Shown here: positions 7,931-16,242 of the stretch, in pieces | Numbering within the stretch: the first letter of the stretch is position 1 | Layout of the letters: every line of letters starts with the position of its first letter | Source: Sporichthya polymorpha DSM 43042 | GTDB lineage: Bacteria > Actinomycetota > Actinomycetes > Sporichthyales > Sporichthyaceae | Direction of reading: 5' to 3' | Assembly (NCBI RefSeq): GCF_000384115.1 | Contig: NZ_KB913029.1 | Coordinates: forward strand, 592,907 to 656,906 | DNA: 64,000 nucleotides | The notes under the pieces: model-generated | The model's input: the letters and a program-made list of their open reading frames with translations, nothing else | The model's database searches: none | What the model was told of the DNA's origin: nothing | Translations under genes and position numbers: made by a program

Positions 7931-8626
7931 GTGAAAAATAGCACCCCGTCGACGGAGCTCGGACCCCGATCCGGCGAGACCGCGCCGACGCTGTCCGCGT
8001 CGCGCGGGCACGTGCTGGCGACGCTGCGGCAGCAGGCGGGTCCGGTGCCACTGGCGACGCTCACGACCGCCACCGGCCTGCACGCCAACACCGTCCGCGA
8101 ACATCTGGACGCCCTGGTGGACGCGGGACTGGTGCGCCGCCGGCGTTCGGCGCCGAGCGGTCGCGGGCGGCCGGCCTGGAGCTACGAGGCGCGGGGCGCC
8201 ACCGCGGGTCGCGCGGGCGCCGAGTACGCCGGCCTGGCCGCCACGCTCGCCCGGTTCATCTCCCGCACCAGCGACTCCCCCCGCGCCGACGCCATCGCCG
8301 CCGGGATCCAGTGGGGCCGGGATCTCGTCCGCGGCCAGGACACCGCGGGGGCGGCGGCCGACCGGCGGGGCCCGATCGTGGAGCTGCTCGCCGAGATCGG
8401 CTTCGCGCCGAGGACCGACGCCGAACGCGGCACCATCCGGCTCACCCGGTGCCCGCTGCTCGAGACCGCGCGGGCCTACCCGGACGTCGTCTGCGGCGTC
8501 CACCTCGGCATCGTCCGCGGCGCGCTCGCCGCGCGCGGCGCGGATCCGGAGCGCGCCGAACTCACCCCGTTCGCGGAGCCGGGCGCCTGCCTGCTCGACC
8601 TGGACCCGGTACCGGCGTCACGATGA
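7931..8626 (+). CDS. Winged-HTH regulator with a C-terminal Cys cluster (231 aa)
   Basis: The N-terminal winged helix (residues about 20-90) reads TLRQQAGPVPLATLTTATGL then HANTVREHLDALVDAGLV, of ArsR/MarR/SufR-like type. The C-terminal part carries three spaced cysteines in CPLLETARAYPDVVC and EPGACLLDL, with exactly 13 residues between the first two. Cys placement of this sort is used by SufR-like and NO-sensing regulators to hold an iron-sulfur cluster, so a redox or NO sensor is plausible but unproven. I chose the GTG at 7931 because a TACACT -10-like element ends 7 bases before it, implying a leaderless message. The stop overlaps the next ATG by 4 bp, placing it as first gene of the nitrite-reductase operon. 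Confidence 0.75.
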   Translation: MKNSTPSTELGPRSGETAPTLSASRGHVLATLRQQAGPVPLATLTTATGLHANTVREHLDALVDAGLVRRRRSAPSGRGRPAWSYEARGATAGRAGAEYAGLAATLARFISRTSDSPRADAIAAGIQWGRDLVRGQDTAGAAADRRGPIVELLAEIGFAPRTDAERGTIRLTRCPLLETARAYPDVVCGVHLGIVRGALAARGADPERAELTPFAEPGACLLDLDPVPASR

Positions 8627-9819
8627 CCATCCGGACGGGGAGCGCACCCGCGGCGGCGCCCGGCCCCGCGGCGTCCGTCCCCGCGGCGTCCGTCCCCGCG
8701 GCGTCCGTCCCCGCGGCGTCCGTCGCGGCGCCGGAGGGACGGCGCGCGCTCCGGGCCGCGCTGCTGGTCCCGGCCGCCGTGGCGCTGCTGACCGGACTCG
8801 ACGCCGCGCTGCTCCGGCTCGGACTGCCCGCCCCGATCCGGACCGACCGGCTTCCCGCGGTCCACGGCATGCCGCTCGTGTTCGGGTTCCTCACCACGCT
8901 GATCGCGCTGGAGCGGGCCGTCGCCCTGCGACGCCCCGCCGGGTTCGCCGCTCCGGTTCTCACCGGCCTCGGAGGGCTGGCGCTGCTGTCCCCGGCACCA
9001 CTGAAGGTGGGTCAGATCACGCTGCTGGCCGGCGTCGCCGTCTTTGCCGCCGTGCACGTGCCGCTCTGGCGCCGGCAGCGAGCCCGCGGGGTCGCGGTGC
9101 AGGCGTTCGCCGCCGCCCTCGGCGCCGGCGCGCTGCTGCTGTGGCTCGGCGACGTCACGGTGCCCGCGCTGCTCCCCTGGCTCGTCGCGTTCCTCGTGCT
9201 CACCGTCGCGGCGGAACGCCTGGAGCTGGCCCGGCTCGACCGGGGGACCCACGAGGACGCGTTCGTCGTGCTCGCCGCCGCGGTCGGCGTCGGGGCGGTC
9301 GCCGCGCTGCTGTGGCCCGAGACCGGGACGGTGCTGTTCGGGCTCACCCTCCTGAGCCTGCTCGGCTGGCTCGTCCGGTACGACGTGGCCCGGCGGACCG
9401 TGCGGTCGCGCGGCCTGCCCCGGTACGTCGCCGGCTGCACGCTCGCGGCCTACGGGTGGCTGGCCGTCGCCGCGGCCGCGTGGGTCCTCGGCGGCCCCGC
9501 ACCGGAGGGACCCCGGTACGACGCGGTTGTGCACGCGGTCTTCCTCGGCTTCACGATGTCGATGGTGTTCGCGCACGCGCCGGTGATCCTCCCGGCCGTG
9601 CTCCACTGCCGACTGCCGTACCACCCGGTGCTGATCGTGCCCGCCACCCTGCTGCACGCGTCGCTCGTCGTGCGGCTGTGGCTCGGCGACGCCCGGGGAC
9701 ACCACGGGGCCTGGCAGACCGGTGGCGTGGGCAACATCGTCGCCCTGCTTGTGTTCGCCGGGGTGGCCGTCGCCCTGGCGAGCGGTCTGCTCCGCCCCGG
9801 ATCCCGGGACCTCCGATGA
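8623..9819 (+). CDS. Polytopic membrane protein of the NirK operon (398 aa)
   Basis: After an Ala/Ser/Val/Pro repeat at residues 10-40 the protein is almost entirely hydrophobic, with about ten to twelve predicted helices. Conserved-looking polar positions occur inside helices: a His in VHGMPLVFGF, and HAVFLGFTMSMVFAHAPVI near residue 305. These recall heme/copper membrane proteins such as NnrS, which accompany denitrification genes, but I cannot confirm membership. It overlaps its neighbours by 4 bp on both sides (ATGA), so all three genes are one transcript. A role in nitrite/NO handling or copper/heme delivery to the NirK-type protein is inferred from position only. Confidence 0.75.
   Translation: MTIRTGSAPAAAPGPAASVPAASVPAASVPAASVAAPEGRRALRAALLVPAAVALLTGLDAALLRLGLPAPIRTDRLPAVHGMPLVFGFLTTLIALERAVALRRPAGFAAPVLTGLGGLALLSPAPLKVGQITLLAGVAVFAAVHVPLWRRQRARGVAVQAFAAALGAGALLLWLGDVTVPALLPWLVAFLVLTVAAERLELARLDRGTHEDAFVVLAAAVGVGAVAALLWPETGTVLFGLTLLSLLGWLVRYDVARRTVRSRGLPRYVAGCTLAAYGWLAVAAAAWVLGGPAPEGPRYDAVVHAVFLGFTMSMVFAHAPVILPAVLHCRLPYHPVLIVPATLLHASLVVRLWLGDARGHHGAWQTGGVGNIVALLVFAGVAVALASGLLRPGSRDLR
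8671..8730 (+). repeat. 15-bp tandem repeat, four units, in coding sequence
   Basis: Three exact copies of GCGTCCGTCCCCGCG (8671-8715) are followed by a diverged fourth copy. They encode an ASVPA repeat at the cytoplasmic N terminus of the membrane protein. Because the unit is 15 bp, copy-number change keeps the reading frame. Confidence 0.85.
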
Positions 9820-12476
9820 CCGGGCTCACGGCGACCGGGCCCACGGCGCCCGGACCCACGGCGACCCGAGGTTTCTGGCCGCTGCGCGATCTCCCGGTCG
9901 TGGGCTGGCTGATCGCGACGGTCGTCGTCGCGCTCGTGCACCCCTACGTGACGGCGCCGCGGTGGCTGATGATCCACCTGTTCCTGCTCGGCGCGGTCAG
10001 CCACGCGATTCTGGTGTGGAGTCGCTACTTCGCCGACGCGCTGCTCCACACCGGCTCCGGACCGGCGGAACGCCGGGAGCAGAGTGCACGGTTGCTGCTG
10101 CTCAACAGCGGCGCGGCGACGGTCGTGTCCGGGATCCTGACCGGTCGGTGGGTGCTCACGCTCGTCGGCGCCACCGCGGTCGCGGGCGCCGTGCTCTGGC
10201 ACGGCGTCAGATTGGCGCGGGACCTGCGCCACGCGCTCGGATCCCGGTTCGCCGCGACCGTGCGGTTCTACGTGGCCGCGGCGGCGCTGCTGCCGGTCGG
10301 GGCCGGGCTCGGGGCGTACCTCGCCCGCGGACTCGCCGATCCGACGCACCAGCAGGTGCTGATGGCGCACGTCCTGGTCAACGTCCTGGGGTGGGTGGGC
10401 CTGACCGTCCTCGGCACGTTGGTCACACTGTGGCCGACGATGCTGCGGACGCGCATCGTGGCCGGCGCCGAGACGGCCGCCGCCCGGGCGCTGCCGGTCC
10501 TGGTCGGTTCGATCCTGATCGCCGCCGGCGGCGCGTGGGGCGGCCAGCGCCTGGTCGCCGCCGCCGGGGTCACCGCCTACGTGGGCGGGGCCGCCCTGCT
10601 GGCGCGACCGTTCGTGGCTGCGGCGCGCACCAAGGCACCGGCGTCCTATCCGACCTGGTCCGTCCTGGCCGGACTGCTCTGGTTCGCCGGGCTGCTCGTC
10701 AGCTTCGCGGTCGCGATCGGCACCGCGTCCTCCTGGGTGGAGGCCGGGTCCCGGTTCCGCGACATCACGCCGTTCCTGGCGGCGGGGTTCGCCGCACAGG
10801 TCCTGCTCGGCGCCCTCTCCTATTTGGTCCCGGTGGCTCTCGGCGGCGGTGCGACGCCGACCCGGGCCGCGAACACCGTCCTCGACCGGGGCAGCGCCCT
10901 GCGCATCACGGTGATCAACGCCGGTCTGCTGCTGTGCATCCTTCCGGTACCGAGCGTGGTCCGGGTGCTCGCCTCGATGCTCGCCCTCGCCGGGCTCGCC
11001 GCCTTCCTTCCCCTGCTGGTGCTGGCGATCCGGGCCTCCCGGGTCGCGAAACGAACCCCGGTCGGCGAACGTCCCGTGACGCCCGGACGCCCGGGCCGAC
11101 CCGCGGCGGAACGCCCGCCCGGACAGCTAACCGGCCTCGCCCTGACCGGCCTGGCGGTCACGGCGCTCGCGGTCGCGGGCGGCGTCGCGCTCGACCCGAG
11201 CGCCCTGCCGGGCGCGACGTCGACGGTCGCGGCCTCGGCCGGCGTCGAGCCGACCGGCCGTACGACGACGGTCGCCATCCAGGCCCTCGACATGCGCTTC
11301 GTGCCCGACCGCATCGAGGTGCCCGCCGGGGATCGCCTGGTGATCGACCTGACCAACGGCGACGACGACGTCCACGACCTCGTGCTCGACTCCGGCGACC
11401 GGAGCGGGCGCCTCTCCCCCGGGGACACGGCCCGGCTCGACATCGGCGTCGTCGGGCGCGCGCTCGACGGGTGGTGCTCGGTGATCGGGCACCGGCAGAT
11501 GGGCATGGTGCTCACCGTCGAGGCCACCGGTCTGTCCGCGCCGTCGGTCGCGCACCCGGGTCACGCGGTCGGACCCGACTCAGCGGCCCCAGGGCCGAGC
11601 GCGACGGACCGGCTCGACCTCCGCGCCACCCCGAACGCGGACTTCACGCCGTACGACGCGGTGCTCCCGCCGCTGACGGATCATCAGGTGCGCCGCCACA
11701 CGTTCACCGTTCGCGACGTGGTGCGCGAGGTCGCCCCCGGCGTCACGCAGCAGCTGTGGACGTTCAACGGCACGGCCCCGGGTCCGGTCCTGCACGGCCG
11801 GGTCGGCGACATCTTCGAGATCACCCTCGTCAACGAAGGCACGATCGGGCACTCGATCGACTTCCACGCCGGTGCCCTCGCGCCCGACGAGCCGATGCGC
11901 ACCATCACTCCGGGTGAGTCGCTGCGGTACCGGTTCCGCGCCGAACGCGCCGGCGTGTGGATGTACCACTGCTCGACGATGCCGATGTCCGCCCACATCG
12001 CCAACGGACTCTTCGGCGCCGTGGTCATCGAGCCGCCGGATCTCCCGGCCGTGGACCGCAGCTACCTGCTGGTGCAGTCCGAGTTCTACCTCGGCCCGCC
12101 GGACGGTCCGGTCGATGTCGACAAGCTCCGGGCCGAGCGACCCGACATCGTCGCCTTCAACGGCTACGCCCGCCAGTACGACCACCGGCCCCTGCCGGCC
12201 CGGGTCGGCGAACGGGTCCGCATCTGGGTCCTCGACGCCGGCCCGAACCGCGGCAGCTCGTTCCACGTCGTCGGCGGCCAGTTCGACACCACCTACCTGG
12301 AGGGGTCCTACACCCTGCGCCCCGGCCCGGGCGGGAGCCAGACCCTCGCCCTCGCCCCGGCGCAGGGCGGTTTCGTCGAACTCGTCTTCCCCGAACCCGG
12401 CCACTACCCGTTCGTCTCCCACGTCATGATCGACGCCGAACGCGGCGCCCATGGCCACTTCCACGTCACCGACTGA
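9816..12476 (+). CDS. Membrane / cupredoxin / NirK-type copper nitrite reductase fusion (886 aa)
   Basis: Three parts are visible. Residues about 20-430 form a polytopic membrane domain. Residues about 470-570 form a cupredoxin with type-1 copper ligand pattern (VHDLVL, then GWCSVIGHRQMGM). Residues about 610-886 form a two-domain multicopper oxidase of NirK/AniA type. In the last part HSIDFHAG supplies a type-1 and a type-2 His plus the active-site Asp, MYHC (His718-Cys719) supplies type-2 and type-1 ligands, and SSFHVVGGQF supplies the distal His. NirK reduces nitrite to NO. The usual axial Met of the oxidase-domain type-1 site (NGM in relatives) is Leu732 here (AHIANGLFG). The first cupredoxin could relay electrons. 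The start overlaps the upstream stop by 4 bp. Confidence 0.85.
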   Translation: MTGLTATGPTAPGPTATRGFWPLRDLPVVGWLIATVVVALVHPYVTAPRWLMIHLFLLGAVSHAILVWSRYFADALLHTGSGPAERREQSARLLLLNSGAATVVSGILTGRWVLTLVGATAVAGAVLWHGVRLARDLRHALGSRFAATVRFYVAAAALLPVGAGLGAYLARGLADPTHQQVLMAHVLVNVLGWVGLTVLGTLVTLWPTMLRTRIVAGAETAAARALPVLVGSILIAAGGAWGGQRLVAAAGVTAYVGGAALLARPFVAAARTKAPASYPTWSVLAGLLWFAGLLVSFAVAIGTASSWVEAGSRFRDITPFLAAGFAAQVLLGALSYLVPVALGGGATPTRAANTVLDRGSALRITVINAGLLLCILPVPSVVRVLASMLALAGLAAFLPLLVLAIRASRVAKRTPVGERPVTPGRPGRPAAERPPGQLTGLALTGLAVTALAVAGGVALDPSALPGATSTVAASAGVEPTGRTTTVAIQALDMRFVPDRIEVPAGDRLVIDLTNGDDDVHDLVLDSGDRSGRLSPGDTARLDIGVVGRALDGWCSVIGHRQMGMVLTVEATGLSAPSVAHPGHAVGPDSAAPGPSATDRLDLRATPNADFTPYDAVLPPLTDHQVRRHTFTVRDVVREVAPGVTQQLWTFNGTAPGPVLHGRVGDIFEITLVNEGTIGHSIDFHAGALAPDEPMRTITPGESLRYRFRAERAGVWMYHCSTMPMSAHIANGLFGAVVIEPPDLPAVDRSYLLVQSEFYLGPPDGPVDVDKLRAERPDIVAFNGYARQYDHRPLPARVGERVRIWVLDAGPNRGSSFHVVGGQFDTTYLEGSYTLRPGPGGSQTLALAPAQGGFVELVFPEPGHYPFVSHVMIDAERGAHGHFHVTD

Positions 12477-12678
12477 GTGACCGTCAACATCCGGTGCCCC
12501 GCCTCTTGCGCGCAACCGCCGGGGCCGCGATTGTTGGCGCCCTGATCTGACGACGAGGAGCCTCGCATGGGCCCTGCTGCCCTGTTCGCGAGCTCGTCAA
12601 CGCCGAGGTGGTCAAGAAGACCGATGTCCGCGGCTTCACCGCGGAGAAGTACGTGGCCGACCCGGCCACCCTCGCGCC
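12477..12678 (+). other. Gap with unassigned decayed coding sequence
   Basis: Between the NirK-type gene and the enoyl-CoA hydratase relic, a short frame around 12589-12680 reads ELVNAEVVKKTDVRGFTAEK and onwards without a valid start or stop. It looks like a piece of a real protein but I cannot name the family. Together with the relic that follows it suggests a deletion scar. Confidence 0.3.
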
Positions 12679-12939
12679 GAGCTGGACCAGTTCACGACTG
12701 ACCTGGCCCGGAGGATCGCCTCGCAACCGTCGATGGGGTTGAAACTGGCCAAGCAGGCGGTGAATCAGGCCCTCGACGCCCAGGGGCAGTGGACCGCGCT
12801 CCGGGCGGCCTTCGGGCTCCACCAACTCGCGCACTCCCACAACATGCAGCGCTTCGGCTCGCTCCTCGACCCCGCAGGCCTGGGACAGGTCACGGCCGGC
12901 GCGCCGCGGATCGTGCCGGCCGGACCCCCGGCGTCTTAG
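12679..12939 (+). pseudogene. Enoyl-CoA hydratase C-terminal relic
   Basis: The frame from 12679 reads ELDQFTTDLARRIASQPSMG and then LKLAKQAVNQALDAQGQW, followed by ALRAAFGLHQLAHSHNMQRF. This is the typical C-terminal third of crotonase-family enoyl-CoA hydratases. The N-terminal part with the oxyanion-hole and catalytic Glu segments is missing, and no start precedes it in frame. It ends at a TAG at 12937. This is a truncated, non-functional copy. Confidence 0.75.
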
Positions 12940-13040
12940 CCGCCGCGGAGGCGGCGCCGACCACCGCGGACGCGGAAACCGACCAACACCGCCAAACGGG
13001 TCCGCGGGTTGACCTGAGACCCGCCTCTGATCAGCCGAAA

Positions 13041-13069
13041 GGCCGCTTTCCGATTCTCGGAAAACGGCC
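13041..13069 (-). terminator. Terminator-like hairpin, original downstream end of tRNA-Ala
   Basis: GGCCG-c-TTTCCGA / TCGGAAA-a-CGGCC forms a 12-pair stem with one mismatch and a 3-base loop. Read on the minus strand it is followed by TTTC. It lies 18 bases beyond the left 46-bp att repeat, exactly where the tRNA-Ala transcript would have ended before the element inserted. The hairpin is clear; its role is inferred. Confidence 0.6.
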
Positions 13070-13086
13070 CCTGCCTGCACAAACTG

Positions 13087-13132
13087 GGTGGAGCTGAGGG
13101 GATTTGAACCCCTGGCCCCCTCGTTGCGAACG
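13087..13132. repeat. attL: 46-bp copy of the tRNA-Ala 3' half
   Basis: These 46 bases are identical to 21537-21582, which form the anticodon-loop-to-3'-end half of the intact tRNA-Ala. The match stops abruptly on both sides (13086 and 13133 differ). A tyrosine integrase begins 164 bp inside. This is the standard footprint of site-specific integration into a tRNA 3' end. Confidence 0.92.
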
Positions 13133-13252
13133 GGAGGTCGCTGTCCGATCCGAGCGCTGGACGTAGGGATCTTGAGCGGTATAATTGCAGCTCAGGTACG
13201 GTTTTACGTCCGCAGTCATCCACCGGGGTCCGGGGCAGTCCACTCGCAATTC

Positions 13253-13271
13253 TGCTGACAAACTGCTGACA
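13253..13271. promoter_or_regulatory. Paired direct repeat TGCTGACA upstream of integrase 1
   Basis: TGCTGACA-AAC-TGCTGACA: two identical 8-mers on an 11-bp (one helical turn) period, ending 24 bases before the integrase ATG. The same motif with one base changed lies at the same distance before the second integrase (43926-43944). Candidate integrase arm site or autoregulatory operator. Confidence 0.55.
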
Positions 13272-13295
13272 CGCGATCTTGGGGAGGATCGTCGG

Positions 13296-14747
13296 ATGGG
13301 GTGGGTTCGCGAGCGCGCCGGACGCGATAACAAGAAGCGCTTCATCGCCGTCTACCGCGACGTGCGCGGCAACGAGCGCTCCGCCGGCACGTACCGGACC
13401 GAGCGGGAGGCAGTGCGGGCGTGGCACGAGGCCGAGCAGAACCTCTCGCTCGGTCAGGTCGACGACCCAAAGCGCGGTCGCCAAACGCTGGCCCGCTACG
13501 TCGAGGCGGAATGGTTTCCCAACCACGTCATCGAAGCCACCACCCGGGAGAACTACCGCTACCTACTCAATCGGTACGTGCTGCCCGGGCTCGGCCACCT
13601 GCGCATGGTGGAGCTGCTGCCGTTCCATGTCCGGGAGTGGATTGCCGAGCTGCAGTCCACCTACGGCGCGCGGCCCCCGACTGTGCGCGAGGCGAAGGTC
13701 GTCCTGGACGCCATCCTGACCACGGCGCTCAACGACCGGGTCGTGCTCATCCACGCCGGCCGCGGCGTGAAGACTCCCCCGGTCGCCCGGAAGCTGCGTC
13801 GCATCATCACCGTCGAGCAGTACAACGCGATCTACGCCGCGCTCCAGGACGACACGATGCGCCTGCTGGTCGAGACGAAGATCGAGACCGGGCTGCGATG
13901 GGGAGAGCTGACCGAGCTTCGGCCTCGCGACCTCGACCCAAAGACGCGTGTCCTCACTGTCTCGCGCGCGGTCGTCGAGCTGAAGGCGAAGGACCGGCCC
14001 GAGGGAGTCCGGTTCGTCGTGAAGGACTACCCGAAGGACAAGGAGTGGCGACAACTCGGCCTGACCGGACGCCTCGCCGACCAGATCCAGTTGCACGTCA
14101 AGCAGCGCAAGCTCAGACGAGACGACCTGCTGTTCCCGTGCCCCGCACCGGCCGAAGCGCCATACCGCCGGCCCGAGCAGCTCCCGGCCCCCGAGACGTT
14201 GGGGCTGACCGAGCCAAACCAGAGGGGCCGGCAGTACCACCACGGCACCCTCACCGCCTACCAGGCCGCTCCGTGCCGATGCCGACACTGCAAGGACGCC
14301 GTCGCCGCCTACCGCGCCGCGCGCCGAGCCGTTGGCAAGGACCGCCCGCGCCGCCCCCGAGCGGTTCGCACCGACGGGCACATCCCCAACCGCTGGTTCC
14401 GGGCGCGCGTCTGGGATCCGGCGCTCGAAGCAGCCGAGCTTGGGTTCCACGTGACACCCCACGGCCTGCGCCACGCTCACGCCTCCTGGCTGCTAGCCGG
14501 CGGAGCGGACCTGCAGGTCGTCAAGGAGCGACTTGGCCACGGGAGCATCGCCACGACCGGCAAGTACCTCCACGCGCTGCCCGGCGCCGACCAAGCTGCC
14601 TTCGAAGCGCTGGACGCGTTCCGCTCGCGCCCCGCCACGACCGGTCAGGCACCCCCTTCGGACCATCGAGGCGAACTCGCCGAGATGCGTGACCTCGCCG
14701 CCCGGTTACACAGGATGCTCGAAGCGAACGGCGAGGCGGCCACCTGA
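13296..14747 (+). CDS. int: Tyrosine integrase of the tRNA-Ala element (483 aa)
   Basis: A site-specific recombinase that should act on the 46-bp att core. An N-terminal AP2-like arm-binding segment ([20 protein letters not shown]) is followed by the SAM-like core-binding domain (about residues 65-160) and the catalytic domain. Catalytic residues are visible: Arg in [11 protein letters not shown], HxxR in HGLRHAHAS, the second His in LGHGS and the nucleophilic Tyr in TTGKYLHAL. An insertion near residue 335 holds a Cys cluster (CRCRHCKDA), possibly zinc-binding. The ATG at 13296 matches the start of the homologous integrase at 43969 and leaves the paired TGCTGACA repeat upstream. The protein looks intact. 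Confidence 0.93.
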   Translation: MGWVRERAGRDNKKRFIAVYRDVRGNERSAGTYRTEREAVRAWHEAEQNLSLGQVDDPKRGRQTLARYVEAEWFPNHVIEATTRENYRYLLNRYVLPGLGHLRMVELLPFHVREWIAELQSTYGARPPTVREAKVVLDAILTTALNDRVVLIHAGRGVKTPPVARKLRRIITVEQYNAIYAALQDDTMRLLVETKIETGLRWGELTELRPRDLDPKTRVLTVSRAVVELKAKDRPEGVRFVVKDYPKDKEWRQLGLTGRLADQIQLHVKQRKLRRDDLLFPCPAPAEAPYRRPEQLPAPETLGLTEPNQRGRQYHHGTLTAYQAAPCRCRHCKDAVAAYRAARRAVGKDRPRRPRAVRTDGHIPNRWFRARVWDPALEAAELGFHVTPHGLRHAHASWLLAGGADLQVVKERLGHGSIATTGKYLHALPGADQAAFEALDAFRSRPATTGQAPPSDHRGELAEMRDLAARLHRMLEANGEAAT

Positions 14748-15071
14748 GAGGCGAGAGGGCGACCTGGCCGGTGGCGGCCATCGATATATCTGATCTGCCG
14801 TCGGATCCATGCGTGCAGATCGAGACCACCCAGAAGTACCTGCACCCTTTGACTGACGCCGACGACTTGACAGTTACAGCCTTCCAACGCAGTCGCCGCC
14901 GAGTGTGAGCACTGGCAAGTCCGGTCCAAGCACCCAGTCGCGACGGCCCGGGCGCGCCTCTTGAGCGTTCGCCACCATCCGCACTCGTGGCGCAAAAGCG
15001 CATCTGGTACTCCACATCGATTCGCGAAGCGCACGGCACCACCGCCGGGTGAGGCTTCCGCGCAGGTGGGA
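14748..15071. other. 324-bp gap between integrase and GlxA-type gene
   Basis: It contains only the integrase C-terminal scrap (14819-14908). The remaining sequence shows no gene, repeat or hairpin that I can support. Confidence 0.5.
14819..14908 (+). pseudogene. C-terminal remnant of another tyrosine integrase
   Basis: A start-less frame of 29 codons reads IETTQKYLHPLTDADDL and ends at a TGA at 14906. TTQKYLH is the block holding the nucleophilic Tyr of tyrosine recombinases, and it differs clearly from the intact integrase next door (TTGKYLH). The rest of the gene is absent. It records an earlier integrase at this same locus. Confidence 0.65.
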
Positions 15072-16040
15072 CTAGCGGAAGGCGCCCTGGCGAACAGCGA
15101 GCGGGGATTTTCCTAGCCTGCGCTGCACGAGGCGACGTAGCGCCGTCGCGTTGGCGAAACCGACCCGGGCGGCGACCGCCTCGACGCTGAGGCCGGTCGA
15201 TCGCAACAGGTGGACGGCCTCATCGAGACGCACGTCGTTCACGAACTCGAGCGGAGACATTCCGAGCGAACTGTCGGTGATTCGTTGCAGGGTACGTTCG
15301 GAGACACCGATGCTCGCTGCGGCGACACCGATGCGGATCGGCTGGTCCAGGTGAGCCCTGACCCAACGTTCGAAGGCCGACAACTCAGGATTATGACGGG
15401 CCATCACGGCTGGCATCGCGAACCCCGCTTGGGACGCCCGGTCACCGATCAGAAGATAGCGCGCGACCAGGTCAGCCAGTACCGGACTGCGTTGATGCAC
15501 CAACGACAGAGCCAGGTCGATGTGGGCGAAAGCGGCTCCGGCCGTGCGGACACCCCGACCGAAGACCAGCGTCTCAGCGACGTCGAGTTCCACGGTCGGG
15601 AAGTACTCCCGGAACAACGGGCCGAGCCACCAGCTCGTAGTCGCCGGCTGGCCGTCCAGGATGCCCGCCTGGGCCATGAGCAGTGTTCCGCTGCAAGCGC
15701 CGACCACCTCGGCCCCCAGCCCACCGGCTGCGGCTATAGCCGCAACGGAAGGACGGAGCACCTTGGATCGGGTGTCCTCAATCAGCTGCGCCGGGCTGCG
15801 CAGGCCCAAGGCCGGTACAACGACGACATCGGCCGCGTCTGCTGAAGCGATGGGCACGGTCGTGACCCGCAATCCCGCAGCGGTGTGCATTTGACGCCGC
15901 GTTCCAACCACCGTCACCGACCACTCGGTGGGCGCCTGAGGCACCTCACCGCGCAGCGCGTTGGCCGCGGCGAGGACATCGCACACAGCGGCCAGGCTGG
16001 AGTCCCAGACTCCGTCCGCCATGAGCACCCACACCCGCAT
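15072..16040 (-). CDS. GlxA-family regulator: DJ-1/PfpI domain plus AraC HTH (322 aa)
   Basis: Residues about 1-185 form a class-I amidotransferase-like (DJ-1/PfpI) ligand-sensing domain, with Cys in the nucleophile-elbow position VVGACSGTLLMAQ. Residues about 215-320 form two AraC helix-turn-helices (IGVAAASIGVSERTLQRITD and LSVEAVAARVGFANATALRR). Start ATG at 16040 (MRVWVLMADGVWDSS); an ATG 30 bases upstream is possible. Family members regulate genes for carnitine, choline or other small molecules, and many are uncharacterised. It is divergent from the secreted hydrolase over about 200 bp, so it probably controls that gene (inference). Both lie inside the tRNA-Ala element as cargo. Confidence 0.88.
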   Translation of the reverse strand: MRVWVLMADGVWDSSLAAVCDVLAAANALRGEVPQAPTEWSVTVVGTRRQMHTAAGLRVTTVPIASADAADVVVVPALGLRSPAQLIEDTRSKVLRPSVAAIAAAGGLGAEVVGACSGTLLMAQAGILDGQPATTSWWLGPLFREYFPTVELDVAETLVFGRGVRTAGAAFAHIDLALSLVHQRSPVLADLVARYLLIGDRASQAGFAMPAVMARHNPELSAFERWVRAHLDQPIRIGVAAASIGVSERTLQRITDSSLGMSPLEFVNDVRLDEAVHLLRSTGLSVEAVAARVGFANATALRRLVQRRLGKSPLAVRQGAFR

Positions 16041-16242
16041 GGCGCCAACCGTACTGCCGATCATGTGCATTGCATCTGTCGGATTTCGATCGAAACACGT
16101 CGGATCCGACGCTCGTGCCGAAGAGCTCACGCTACGTACAGTTGCGTGTCGCTGTTCAGCGATCCGGCCGGGGGCCCCCAACATTTCCCGGCCTATCCTC
16201 TGCGCGGATGCCGCCACATCCTCCCGATCGAAAGGCGCATCC

